A stretch of DNA of 20,559 nt from Bacteroidales bacterium (lineage in GTDB: Bacteria > Bacteroidota > Bacteroidia > Bacteroidales > P3): positions 1 to 20,559 of the forward strand of contig DUQY01000087.1 in NCBI GenBank assembly GCA_012837565.1, read 5' to 3'. The position numbers and the translations under genes are program-made. Shown here in pieces: positions 8,098-15,466 of this stretch. Each line of letters begins with the position of its first letter. Within the stretch, counting starts at the first letter, position 1. The notes under the pieces were generated by a model, which was not told the DNA's origin, ran no database searches, and saw only the letters and a list, made by a program, of their open reading frames with translations.

Positions 8098-9324
8098 TTA
8101 TTCTTTTGTATTCTTTGGCTCAAAATAACATGCATCACCAAATGATAGAAATCTAAAATCATTTTCTAAGGCAAAATTATAACATTCTTTCCATTTCTCG
8201 CCTATCATTGCCGAGACTAATAATAATAATGTGCTTTTAGGTTGGTGAAAATTAGTTATCATTGCCTTTACTATTCTATATTTATAAGAAGGTGCAATAA
8301 TGATTTGGGTCTGCCCGCAAATTAAGTCCTCCTCTCCCATTTTATCTATAATTGCTTCTAAGGCTTGTTTTGGGCTAATGTTGGTTTCTTTTTGGTAGGG
8401 CTCCCATTGTTGTATATCAATTTCTGAGTCAGTATCTTTGTTTTCAATTAGCTTAACTCCATGCCAATATAGACTTTCAATTGTTCTAACAGAGGTTGTG
8501 CCAACACATATAATCTTTTTGTCGATATGTTTGATTAAATCCTGAATAACCTCTTTTGTTATTGTAACTTTTTCAGTGTGCATTACGTGATTAGAAATTG
8601 AATCCGTGCTAACAGGCTTAAAAGTTCCTGCTCCAACATGAAGAGTTACAAAACTAGAGTTTATTTGTTTTTCTTTAAGGTCTAAGAATGTTTTATCTGT
8701 AAAATGTAGTCCAGCAGTTGGTGCTGCAACCGAGCCTTCCTCAATTGCATAAATTGTTTGGTAATCATCGTTATCCTCTTTCCTTGCCTCCCTATTCAAA
8801 TATGGAGGAAGTGGAATAACGCCCATAAGTGCCAAAACTTCAGCAAAGGAATACTCTTTTGTCCAAGTAAATTTAACTATAAATGCATTATCAACTTGCT
8901 CTTCTCTTTCTGCACAAAGTTCAATTGTCTTTCCTTCGAATTCAATAGTTTTTCTTAGTATTCCACTTTTCCATCGCTTGTTATTTCCAACAAAACACTT
9001 CCATCTTCCTAATCCTTTCTGTGCAAAAGCTATTTGGATTTCGTTTGGCTCGGTTGGTTCAAGACAAAAAACTTCAATTACTGAACCTGTATCTTTCTTA
9101 AAGAATAGCCTTGCATGAACAACTTTTGTGTCGTTATATATTAATAAGCTATCCTTATCTAAAAGTTGAGGCAACTCAAAGAATGGTATCTCTGAAATTG
9201 CCTCATTTTTTAAAACTAAAAGCTTAGCCTTATCTCTTTCTGGGAGAGGGAACTTTGCAATTCTATAATCTGGCAAAGCATAATCAAAGTCAGCAATAGC
9301 AATGTCTAATGACCTGCTTATCAT
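8098..9324 (-). CDS. queA: S-adenosylmethionine:tRNA ribosyltransferase-isomerase
   Basis: QueA transfers the ribosyl part of S-adenosylmethionine onto preQ1 at tRNA position 34, making epoxyqueuosine on the way to queuosine. Recognisable family segments in the 408-residue product are DFDYALPDYRIAKFPLPERD near the N-terminus, DSLLIYNDTKVVHARLFF, GSVAAPTAGLHFTD, THVGAGTFKPV-type LHVGAGTFKPV, GTTSVRTIES and NFHQPKSTLLLLVSAMIG near the C-terminus. It is longer than the E. coli enzyme (about 356 residues) owing to extra residues before the last conserved block, as in other Bacteroidota. Its ATG directly abuts the purS stop (TAAATG), indicating translational coupling. Confidence 0.95.
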   Translation of the reverse strand: MISRSLDIAIADFDYALPDYRIAKFPLPERDKAKLLVLKNEAISEIPFFELPQLLDKDSLLIYNDTKVVHARLFFKKDTGSVIEVFCLEPTEPNEIQIAFAQKGLGRWKCFVGNNKRWKSGILRKTIEFEGKTIELCAEREEQVDNAFIVKFTWTKEYSFAEVLALMGVIPLPPYLNREARKEDNDDYQTIYAIEEGSVAAPTAGLHFTDKTFLDLKEKQINSSFVTLHVGAGTFKPVSTDSISNHVMHTEKVTITKEVIQDLIKHIDKKIICVGTTSVRTIESLYWHGVKLIENKDTDSEIDIQQWEPYQKETNISPKQALEAIIDKMGEEDLICGQTQIIIAPSYKYRIVKAMITNFHQPKSTLLLLVSAMIGEKWKECYNFALENDFRFLSFGDACYFEPKNTKE

Positions 9325-9576
9325 TTATGCCTCAATAAGTTTGAATTCGTAATGCTCCATTACTGGATTATGAAGCAATTGATTACAAGCACTATCAACC
9401 AAAGTACTTGCTTCTTCTTTTGTGGAAGCTTCAACCTCAAGAGTTATGTGTTTACCTATTCTAACATTAGATATTTGTTCTAGTCCGATATTCCCCATTG
9501 AAGAAGTTACAGCTTTTCCTTGAGGGTCTAACAAAGCCTTTAATGGCATTACATCGATTTCAGCAATAAATTTCAT
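9325..9576 (-). CDS. purS: Phosphoribosylformylglycinamidine synthase subunit PurS
   Basis: PurS is the small subunit of the split FGAR amidotransferase complex (PurS-PurQ-small PurL) of purine synthesis. It is thought to shuttle ammonia from PurQ to PurL. The 83-residue protein has the family hallmarks LDPQGKAV (residues about 16-23), ISNVRIGKHITLEVE and the C-terminal LLHNPVMEHYEFKL, at the usual length. Its ATG overlaps the pssA TGA (ATGA), and its stop touches the queA start, so it is embedded in the operon. Neither purL nor purQ is in the window. Having PurS predicts a split FGAR amidotransferase elsewhere in the genome rather than the long single-chain PurL of enteric bacteria. Confidence 0.92.
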   Translation of the reverse strand: MKFIAEIDVMPLKALLDPQGKAVTSSMGNIGLEQISNVRIGKHITLEVEASTKEEASTLVDSACNQLLHNPVMEHYEFKLIEA

Positions 9577-10328
9577 TTCTTTATTTTGTTAATGATTAGT
9601 GATTCTATTATATAAACTATTATTATAAGCGGAATTGAATATAAATTAAATGCAAATATAAGTAATAATGCAGTTATTAGGAAGACAAATTTCTCTTTAT
9701 TGTCTTTCCACCTAAAGTTTTTAAACTTTAAGGCAAAAAGATTTAGCTCTGCAACAAGCAAGAAAGACATTAGGATTGAGCCAAAAAGAATAACTATTGG
9801 GCTTAATAAAACTGCTGTGAGGTTTGTGTAAAATGCTTGACTGCCTATTCCCCAAAGGTGAATTGAATTTGTTTCAAGGTAATATATTATTGGTAGAGAA
9901 ATCCAAATAAGTGCATTTGCAGGGGTAGGAACACCAATAAATCCCATTGTTTGGCGAGAGTCTATATTAAATTTTGCTAATCTATATGCTGACATTAGAG
10001 CCATGAAAAGAGGAATAAAAACTAAGAAAGGGTATTTTGATAGAAAAGGATTTAAGATAGCAAATTCTTGAAGTAAATCAACTGTAATTAGACTTGGAGC
10101 TACTCCAAAAGTTACAGCATCTGCCAAAGAATCGAGCTCTTTTCCTAGTTCTGAATATGCCTTTAAGGCTCTTGCAGCCATGCCGTCCATAAAGTCAAAC
10201 ACAGCTCCGAGAATAACCAAAACAGAAGGTATGATTAGGCTTTCGGTTGTGTATAGGGTGTAGATAGCCATTATTCCACATAGCAAGTTTAGAAGAGTAA
10301 TTGTATTCGGAATTTGTTTTCTTATCAT
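9573..10328 (-). CDS. pssA: CDP-diacylglycerol-serine O-phosphatidyltransferase
   Basis: PssA makes phosphatidylserine, the precursor of phosphatidylethanolamine, from CDP-diacylglycerol and serine at the inner membrane. The protein has the CDP-alcohol phosphotransferase motif D-G-x2-A-R-x8-G-x3-D-x3-D (DGMAAR, then eight residues, then GKELDSLAD) and about seven or eight hydrophobic membrane segments. I chose the ATG at 10328 (MIRKQIPNTITLLNLLCG, 251 residues). An upstream in-frame ATG at 10346 would add six residues, but it lies only 5 bp from the predicted -7 element (10358-10351), at or before the expected transcription start. The family usually begins with a short basic stretch before the 'IPN' motif, which also favours the shorter form. 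First gene of the operon with purS, queA and pyrH; its TGA overlaps the purS ATG. Confidence 0.93.
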   Translation of the reverse strand: MIRKQIPNTITLLNLLCGIMAIYTLYTTESLIIPSVLVILGAVFDFMDGMAARALKAYSELGKELDSLADAVTFGVAPSLITVDLLQEFAILNPFLSKYPFLVFIPLFMALMSAYRLAKFNIDSRQTMGFIGVPTPANALIWISLPIIYYLETNSIHLWGIGSQAFYTNLTAVLLSPIVILFGSILMSFLLVAELNLFALKFKNFRWKDNKEKFVFLITALLLIFAFNLYSIPLIIIVYIIESLIINKIKK

Positions 10329-10350
10329 CGTTCTTTCTTTTTTCAAGCTT

Positions 10351-10358
10351 CAAAATTA
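10351..10358 (-). promoter_or_regulatory. Predicted -7 promoter element of the pssA-purS-queA-pyrH operon
   Basis: TAATTTTG on the minus strand matches the Bacteroidota -7 consensus TAnnTTTG. No convincing TTG is found at the -33 distance, so the call rests on the -7 element and its position in the divergent gap between pssA and the lipoprotein gene. Confidence 0.45.
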
Positions 10359-10394
10359 CTCAAATATTACTTATCATCGAATTATTTCGACACT

Positions 10395-10430
10395 TTTTGT
10401 ATATGAATTAGGGTTATATTCTTATATTTG
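10395..10430 (+). promoter_or_regulatory. Predicted promoter of the lipoprotein-frr-aminotransferase operon
   Basis: TATATTTG (10423-10430) is a clear Bacteroidota -7 element, with TTTTG (10395-10399) 23 bp upstream, slightly longer than the usual spacing. The lipoprotein ATG lies 29 bp downstream. With the pssA promoter it forms a back-to-back pair in the 131-bp divergent gap. Confidence 0.55.
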
Positions 10431-10459
10431 CACATTAAAACAATAATATAACTAAAGAA

Positions 10460-10894
10460 ATGAAAAATAAAATTATTGCCCTACTGGGTGTCTTATTTGC
10501 TTTTATATCGCTGAGCTTTGTGTCTTGTCAAGATGATAAATCATTGGCATCTGAGGATTGGAATGGTAGTTGGCAACTTAACGAGGATATTAATTTCCCT
10601 CAAGCTAAAAATAACGAAAATCCTACAAAATCCAATAGCGGTACAATTCAGATTGACCCTAACGACAATAGACAAATAATAATAAATGGTGATTTATTTG
10701 GACTTTATTCAAGTCTGAAAATAAAAGCAAAAGTAGTTACCACAACAGCTTCTTTTGAGGAAACAATAGGTAAAGATAAAATGAAAGGGACTGGAGTTTT
10801 AGTAAACAAAGATAAGATTAACTTTAATTTTACTATCACAACCGAAACAAATCAAGTAGAATCCTACAAAAGAACAGCAACAAGAATTAAATAA
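10460..10894 (+). CDS. Small lipoprotein of unknown function, probably surface exposed
   Basis: I do not recognise the family. The 144-residue product has a lipoprotein signal peptide (MKNKIIALLGVLFAFISL) with a lipobox SFVSC, the lipidated cysteine being residue 23. The residues after it, QDDKS, are polar and acidic. In Capnocytophaga and Bacteroides such acidic stretches next to the +1 cysteine act as surface export signals, so the protein may be displayed outside. The mature part (about 120 residues) is rich in Asn, Lys and Thr and alternates polar and hydrophobic residues (GTIQIDPNDNRQIIINGDLFG, KINFNFTITTET), suggesting a small all-beta fold, perhaps lipocalin-like; this is inference. 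It is first in the operon and ends 15 bp before frr. Confidence 0.8.
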   Translation: MKNKIIALLGVLFAFISLSFVSCQDDKSLASEDWNGSWQLNEDINFPQAKNNENPTKSNSGTIQIDPNDNRQIIINGDLFGLYSSLKIKAKVVTTTASFEETIGKDKMKGTGVLVNKDKINFNFTITTETNQVESYKRTATRIK

Positions 10895-10909
10895 AAAAAA
10901 CAATATATT

Positions 10910-11473
10910 ATGACAGATTCATCAAAAATTTTGATACAAGAGTGTACAACGAATATGCAATCGGCAGTTAAATTCCTTGAAGGCTCATTACATAAAATCA
11001 AAGCAGGTAAAGCATCTCCTTCTATGCTTGAGGGAATAAAAGTAGATTATTATGGTAACATGACTGACCTGTCTCAGGTTGCAAACGTTTCTACTCCTGA
11101 TGCAAAACAAATCATTATCCAACCTTGGGAAAAGGCAATGCTATCTCCAATTGATAAAGCAATTTTAGCAGCTAACCTTGGTTTTACACCAAAGTTCGAA
11201 GGCGATATGTTACGCATAACTCTTCCTCCTGTAACAGAAGAAAGACGTAGAGAGCTTGTTAAGGTAGCAAAAGCAGAAGTTGAAGATGCAAAAGTAAGCA
11301 TAAGAAATGTTAGAAGAGGAATAATTGATAAGATAAAGAAATCAAAAGATCAAGGAGTTTCAGAGGATGAAATAAAGGTTGTTGAAAAAGAAATAGAAGC
11401 AATTACCGAGAAAGAAATCAAAAGCACAGAGGATTTATTTGTTATGAAGGAAAAAGAAATAATGTCAATCTAA
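10910..11473 (+). CDS. frr: Ribosome recycling factor
   Basis: With EF-G, RRF splits the post-termination ribosome into subunits. The 187-residue protein is close to the standard 185 and shows the family motifs: HKIKAGKASPSMLEGIKVDYYGN in the first helix and turn, the hinge and beta domain with PDAKQIIIQPWEKAMLSPIDKAI, and the signature ITLPPVTEERRRELVKVAKAEVEDAKVSIRNVRR, followed by a long charged C-terminal helix. It lies 15 bp after the lipoprotein gene and 4 bp before a sugar aminotransferase, so an essential translation factor is co-transcribed with surface-glycan genes. Its usual partner pyrH is on the opposite strand, beyond pssA. Confidence 0.97.
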   Translation: MTDSSKILIQECTTNMQSAVKFLEGSLHKIKAGKASPSMLEGIKVDYYGNMTDLSQVANVSTPDAKQIIIQPWEKAMLSPIDKAILAANLGFTPKFEGDMLRITLPPVTEERRRELVKVAKAEVEDAKVSIRNVRRGIIDKIKKSKDQGVSEDEIKVVEKEIEAITEKEIKSTEDLFVMKEKEIMSI

Positions 11474-11477
11474 AATA

Positions 11478-12689
11478 ATGAATATTCCTTTTGCACCTCC
11501 CTTTATAGACGAAGATGTTATTAAAGAGGTAACCGATAGTCTTAATTCTGGCTGGATAACAACAGGTCCAAAAGTTGCAGCCTTAGAACAAGGCCTACAA
11601 GAATATTGTAAGGCAAAGAGAGTTAATTGTGTTAATTCTTGGACAAGTGGCACAATTTTGATGCTTCGCTGGTTGGGACTTAAGGAAGGAGACGAAGTTA
11701 TTGTTCCTTCCTATACCTATTGTGCAACAGCAATGGCGGTTATGGATGCAAATGCAAAACCTATTATGGTTGATATAACAAGAAACCTTACAATAGATGT
11801 TGAGAAAATAAGGCAAGCCATAACTCCAAGAACAAAAGCAATAATCCCTGTCGATTTAGGTGGCGTTCCTTGTGATTACGAAAAGATTATGGAATTAGTT
11901 TGTTCAAAAGAAATAGTAGAACAATTCGTTACAGAATCTGATAATCAAAAGAAATTCGCAAGAATCATGGTTCTTTCCGACTCTGCTCATTCTCTTGGAG
12001 CAACCCTTCAAAACAAAACAATTGCTCAAATGGTTGATGTAAGTGTTCTTTCACTTCATGCCGTTAAAAACCTAACCTCAGCTGAGGGTGGAGCAATTTG
12101 TTTGAACCTTCCTCAGCCTTTTGATAATGATGAAACATATAAAGAATTAAGAATATTATCTCTTAATGGTCAGACTAAAGATGCTTTTACCAAAACTAAA
12201 GCAGGAGCTTGGCGCTATGATATTATTGCTCATGGCATGAAAATTAATATGCCAGATGTAAATGCAGCAATAGCCTTAGCTCAACTCAGGAAATACGATT
12301 ACCTCCTTGGAGAAAGAAAAAGGGTATATGAAAGATACTCAGAACTATTGAAAGAATATCACTGGGCTATACTCCCTCAACAAGACAAAGATAACTTAAC
12401 AACGTCTTATCACCTATATGCTTTAAGAATTAACCCAATTACAGAAGACCAAAGAGATAAGCTGATTCAATATATGGCTGATAAAGGTATAGCAACTAAT
12501 GTTCATTATATTCCTATGCCAATGCTTACTCTTTTCAAAAACATGGGCTATAAGATAGAAGACCACCCTATTGCTTACGAAACATATAAAAGAGAAATCT
12601 CGTTGCCAATCTATCCTCAGCTAACTAATCAAGAAATAGATTATGTGGTTAAGAACCTTATAGAGGGATATTATGCAATAACTCTTTAA
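11478..12689 (+). CDS. DegT/DnrJ/EryC1/StrS-family sugar aminotransferase
   Basis: Members of this PLP-dependent family transfer an amino group from glutamate to a keto-sugar nucleotide, making amino sugars for surface polysaccharide or glycoprotein. In the 403-residue product the typical N-terminal segment FAPPFIDEDVIKEVTDSLNSGWITTGPKV is followed by WTSGTILMLRWLGLKEGDEVIVPSYTYCATAMAV, an aspartate expected to contact the PLP ring (D168 in LSDSAHSLGA) and the Schiff-base lysine K197 in LHAVKNLTSAEGGA. The C-terminal HYIPMPMLTLFKNMGY and LPIYPQLT fit the sugar-specific members. The sugar cannot be named. It starts 4 bp after frr and ends 1 bp before a sugar-phosphate transferase start, so the two are translationally coupled and probably serve one glycan pathway. 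Confidence 0.93.
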   Translation: MNIPFAPPFIDEDVIKEVTDSLNSGWITTGPKVAALEQGLQEYCKAKRVNCVNSWTSGTILMLRWLGLKEGDEVIVPSYTYCATAMAVMDANAKPIMVDITRNLTIDVEKIRQAITPRTKAIIPVDLGGVPCDYEKIMELVCSKEIVEQFVTESDNQKKFARIMVLSDSAHSLGATLQNKTIAQMVDVSVLSLHAVKNLTSAEGGAICLNLPQPFDNDETYKELRILSLNGQTKDAFTKTKAGAWRYDIIAHGMKINMPDVNAAIALAQLRKYDYLLGERKRVYERYSELLKEYHWAILPQQDKDNLTTSYHLYALRINPITEDQRDKLIQYMADKGIATNVHYIPMPMLTLFKNMGYKIEDHPIAYETYKREISLPIYPQLTNQEIDYVVKNLIEGYYAITL

Positions 12690-12690
12690 A

Positions 12691-13272
12691 ATGAAAAGGT
12701 TATTTGATTTCTTTGCATCCTTCTTTGGACTAATCGTTCTTAGTCCTTTGTTTATTATTATAGCATTAGTAATAGGTATAGAAAGTAAAGGCGGCGTATT
12801 TTACAAACAAACAAGGGTGGGGAAAAACAATAAAGACTTCAAGGTTTATAAGTTTCGCTCAATGGTAATTGATGCAGATAAAAAAGGTTTATTGTCGATT
12901 GGCAAAGACGGAAGAGACCCAAGAGTGACAAAGATAGGATATGCACTTAGGAAATATAAATTGGATGAATTACCTCAGTTAATCAATGTTATTAAGGGAG
13001 AAATGTCTTTGGTGGGTCCAAGACCAGAGGTTAGGAAATACGTTGATTTATACTCAGAAAAAGAGAAACATGTTTTAGAGGTAAGGCCAGGCATAACCGA
13101 TATAGCGTCTATAACTTATAGGAATGAAAACGACCTTCTTTCACAAAGTGATAATCCAGAGGAATATTACATAAAAGAGATTATGCCAAAGAAGCTTTCC
13201 CTAAGCCTTAACTATATTCAGACAAGAAGTTTTTTAAGTGACATAAAGCTAATAATCAAAACAATATTATAG
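12691..13272 (+). CDS. Undecaprenyl-phosphate sugar-phosphate transferase (PglC/WcaJ type)
   Basis: This 193-residue monotopic phosphoglycosyl transferase would load a sugar 1-phosphate from a UDP sugar onto undecaprenyl phosphate, starting a lipid-linked glycan. It has one N-terminal hydrophobic segment (about 4-30), then FYKQTRVGKNNKDFKVYKFRSM (37-58), the catalytic Asp-Glu pair D92-E93 in KYKLDELPQLINVIKGEMSLVGPRPE, and RPGITDIASITYRNE. The length matches the short PglC-like class with no extra N-terminal domain. It follows the aminotransferase with one base between the genes, as in protein- or lipid-glycosylation loci where PglC-type enzymes use amino sugars. The stop codon is immediately followed by the first 21-bp repeat array. 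A decayed copy of the same 3' end lies at 19632-19751. Confidence 0.94.
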   Translation: MKRLFDFFASFFGLIVLSPLFIIIALVIGIESKGGVFYKQTRVGKNNKDFKVYKFRSMVIDADKKGLLSIGKDGRDPRVTKIGYALRKYKLDELPQLINVIKGEMSLVGPRPEVRKYVDLYSEKEKHVLEVRPGITDIASITYRNENDLLSQSDNPEEYYIKEIMPKKLSLSLNYIQTRSFLSDIKLIIKTIL

Positions 13273-13273
13273 G

Positions 13274-13357
13274 TTTTTCTTTCGCCGTTTCAAGAAATCC
13301 TTTCGCCGTTTTAATTTACTGAATCAGCGTTTTAATTTTTTCTTTCAGCGATTCATT
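13274..13357. repeat. Four-unit tandem repeat with exact 21-bp period (array 1)
   Basis: The 109-bp gap between the convergent sugar-transferase gene and dnaG is largely filled by four degenerate 21-base units starting at 13274, 13295, 13316 and 13337. On the plus strand each has a T/C-rich left part and a core CnnCG followed by TTT and AAT: cores are CGCCG, CGCCG, CAGCG and CAGCG, and units 2 and 3 end CGTTTTAAT. The period is exact, with no gap. The array begins one base after the sugar-transferase TAG. It aligns without gaps with array 2 (19796-19879). No hairpin is formed, so it is not an ordinary terminator. A role in DNA binding or recombination is inference. Confidence 0.8.
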
Positions 13358-13381
13358 TTCCCCGTACTTAGTCTTGTGTTT

Positions 13382-15403
13382 TTACCTTGTAATTATTCGG
13401 TTTAATTCGGTAGAAATGATTTGTTTTATCTTCTCAAGAGTTTTTTGTTCCGATAATAGAATAAGCTGATTGTCAAGGTCGTCTTCTATTCTTAGCTTTT
13501 CTTTTACGGCATTTATCTTCTTTTCTAACTTGTGTATCTTTAAGCTCAAAAGGCTTTCCTTTACATCTAAATTAAGTCTTTCAGAAGACTCTGGGTCAGG
13601 AGTTAGCATCTTCCATTTCGATTCCCATAAACCACTAATGCAATAGTTATTAATTAAAAGGGTGGTTGCAAGGTTTTGAATCTCCTTCTCTTGATTATTG
13701 GTGAATATATTTAGTTCAGGGATTTCTCCTTTTTCAAGAATATAATCTTTATATATATTGAATATCTTTTGGTATAATTGATTGTCAAAGCAGATTTGGT
13801 CAGTTGTAATATCACCAACTATGTACGCCGCAACTAAGTAATTTTCATCTTTCTTCTCCCCATCTTCTCCAATAACTGTTTGCGTTGTTTCTTTATCAGA
13901 ATAGTTTAGAAGGAGTGCTATTATTTTTCTTTCTTGTGCTTCGTCAGGAAAGGTTGATGGCAAAATTTGCTTTTCTGCATTTGGTGAAGAAATATAAGTG
14001 GAGCCATCATCGGATGGAAGAAAGAAATCATCAGGAGGAAGGTCGGTTTTAGGCTGGTCAAGTTTTGGCTTGTCTTCTTTTCTCTGTTTAAAATATCTTT
14101 CTCTTAATACTTTGTTGAGTTCATTATTAAGAAGTTCTTCCTTCATATTAAGAATTGAGGAGCATTGTTGCACATAGGCAGCTTTCTCAATATTATCAGG
14201 AATGAAACTAATTGTATTTAGTATTTCTTTTATTAAAGCACTTCTTTTGAAAGGGTCGTCCTTTGCCTCATCTAAGAGGAGATGTGTTTTGAATAAGATA
14301 AAGTTCTTTGCCTCATTTGTTATATATGCCTTAAACTCTTCTTGAGGAAGTTTCTTGCAATAGGAATCTGGGTCTTCTCCGTCTGGAAACAAAACAATCT
14401 TTACGTTTAATCCATTTTCAAGGAAAAGGTCAATTGCTCTAAACGCTGCTTTAATTCCTGCAGAGTCGCCATCGTAAAGTATTGTTACGTTTTTGGTATA
14501 TCGTTTTATTAGTCTTATTTGCTCAATGGTTAGGGATGTTCCTGATGTTGCAACAACATTTTCAACATTGTTTTGAGACAGCATAACTGCATCCATATTC
14601 CCTTCAACCAAATAACAAAGCTCTTGTTTTACTATTGCATTCTTTGCCAAATGAAGCCCAAATAGCACCTTGCTTTTAGAATAAATATCTGTTTCTGGAG
14701 AGTTTACATATTTTGCTTTAGTTTTTTCTGAACTAAGAACCCTTCCTGTGAAACCTAAGGGGCGTCCTCCAATATTATATATAGGGAACATTATTCTCGA
14801 ACGAAACCTGTCATATTGAACATGTGATTCCTCTTTCGCTATTGTAAGTCCTGCCTTAATCAATATGTCTTCGGTATAGCCATTCTTTTTAGCATGCTCA
14901 GTAAATTCAGACCATTTATCTTTAGAGTAACCTAAACCCCAACGTTTAATTGTTTCTTCTGTAAGTTCTCTTTCACGAAAATAAGTTAATCCGATGTTCC
15001 TACCCTCTTGGTCATTAAAAAGAATATCTGCAAAATACTTTTGAGCAAATTCAGTTACATGGAAAAGGGCTTCTTTCTCATCTTGAAGTATTTTTGCTTC
15101 GCTTGTTAGTTCTTCTTCCTGAATTTCTATTCCATACTTGTTTGCAAGGAAGCGTAAGGCTTCAGGATAAGAGTAATGCTCATGCTTCATTAAGAAATTA
15201 ACTGAATTCCCTGCCTCTCCACATCCAAAACACTTAAAAATTCCTTTTGAAGGGCTAACCGTAAAAGAAGGTGTTTTTTCATTATGAAAAGGACAATTAC
15301 CAATATAGTTTACCCCTCTCTTCCTTAATGGTACAAAGGCATTTATAACATCAACTATTTCAGTTGCATCGAGTATTTTCGAAATATCTTCTTGCTTAAT
15401 CAT
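13382..15403 (-). CDS. dnaG: DNA primase
   Basis: DnaG makes RNA primers at the replication fork. The 673-residue protein begins with a CHC2 zinc finger (C37, H40, C58, C61 in NCPFHNEKTPSF and GIFKCFGCG), followed by the RNA-polymerase core (about 110-380) with the TOPRIM residues E267 and D271 (VEGNMDAV) and D311/D313 (LYDGDSAG), then a C-terminal helicase-binding region rich in charged helices (about 450-673). The TOPRIM motif is usually EGYxD; here the aromatic residue is Asn269, a change worth noting but not catalytic. The length is usual for Bacteroidota. It stands alone on its strand, convergent with the sugar transferase and divergent from the membrane protein gene. Confidence 0.97.
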   Translation of the reverse strand: MIKQEDISKILDATEIVDVINAFVPLRKRGVNYIGNCPFHNEKTPSFTVSPSKGIFKCFGCGEAGNSVNFLMKHEHYSYPEALRFLANKYGIEIQEEELTSEAKILQDEKEALFHVTEFAQKYFADILFNDQEGRNIGLTYFRERELTEETIKRWGLGYSKDKWSEFTEHAKKNGYTEDILIKAGLTIAKEESHVQYDRFRSRIMFPIYNIGGRPLGFTGRVLSSEKTKAKYVNSPETDIYSKSKVLFGLHLAKNAIVKQELCYLVEGNMDAVMLSQNNVENVVATSGTSLTIEQIRLIKRYTKNVTILYDGDSAGIKAAFRAIDLFLENGLNVKIVLFPDGEDPDSYCKKLPQEEFKAYITNEAKNFILFKTHLLLDEAKDDPFKRSALIKEILNTISFIPDNIEKAAYVQQCSSILNMKEELLNNELNKVLRERYFKQRKEDKPKLDQPKTDLPPDDFFLPSDDGSTYISSPNAEKQILPSTFPDEAQERKIIALLLNYSDKETTQTVIGEDGEKKDENYLVAAYIVGDITTDQICFDNQLYQKIFNIYKDYILEKGEIPELNIFTNNQEKEIQNLATTLLINNYCISGLWESKWKMLTPDPESSERLNLDVKESLLSLKIHKLEKKINAVKEKLRIEDDLDNQLILLSEQKTLEKIKQIISTELNRIITR

Positions 15404-15408
15404 CTTTG

Positions 15409-15416
15409 CAAATGTA
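15409..15416 (-). promoter_or_regulatory. Predicted -7 element of dnaG
   Basis: TACATTTG on the minus strand fits TAnnTTTG. It ends only 5 bp before the dnaG ATG, so a transcript from it would be leaderless or nearly so. No TTG is found at the -33 distance, so this is tentative. Confidence 0.35.
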
Positions 15417-15435
15417 CGTTTTTATTTTATTTTAT

Positions 15436-15443
15436 TACCTTTG
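15436..15443 (+). promoter_or_regulatory. Predicted -7 element of the membrane protein gene at 15467
   Basis: TACCTTTG on the plus strand fits TAnnTTTG and lies 23 bp before the ATG. The 63-bp divergent gap leaves little room, so the dnaG and membrane-protein promoters must overlap or sit back to back. No clear -33 TTG was found. Confidence 0.4.
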
Positions 15444-15466
15444 CCTATTCAAAACATTGAAATATC

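Noticed and set aside
13274..13357. CRISPR array
   Set aside because: The units are contiguous, only 21 bases, with no unique spacers, and there are no cas genes in the window.
13273..13381. Intrinsic terminator for the sugar transferase or dnaG
   Set aside because: The stretch is T-rich on the plus strand but forms no convincing GC-rich stem.
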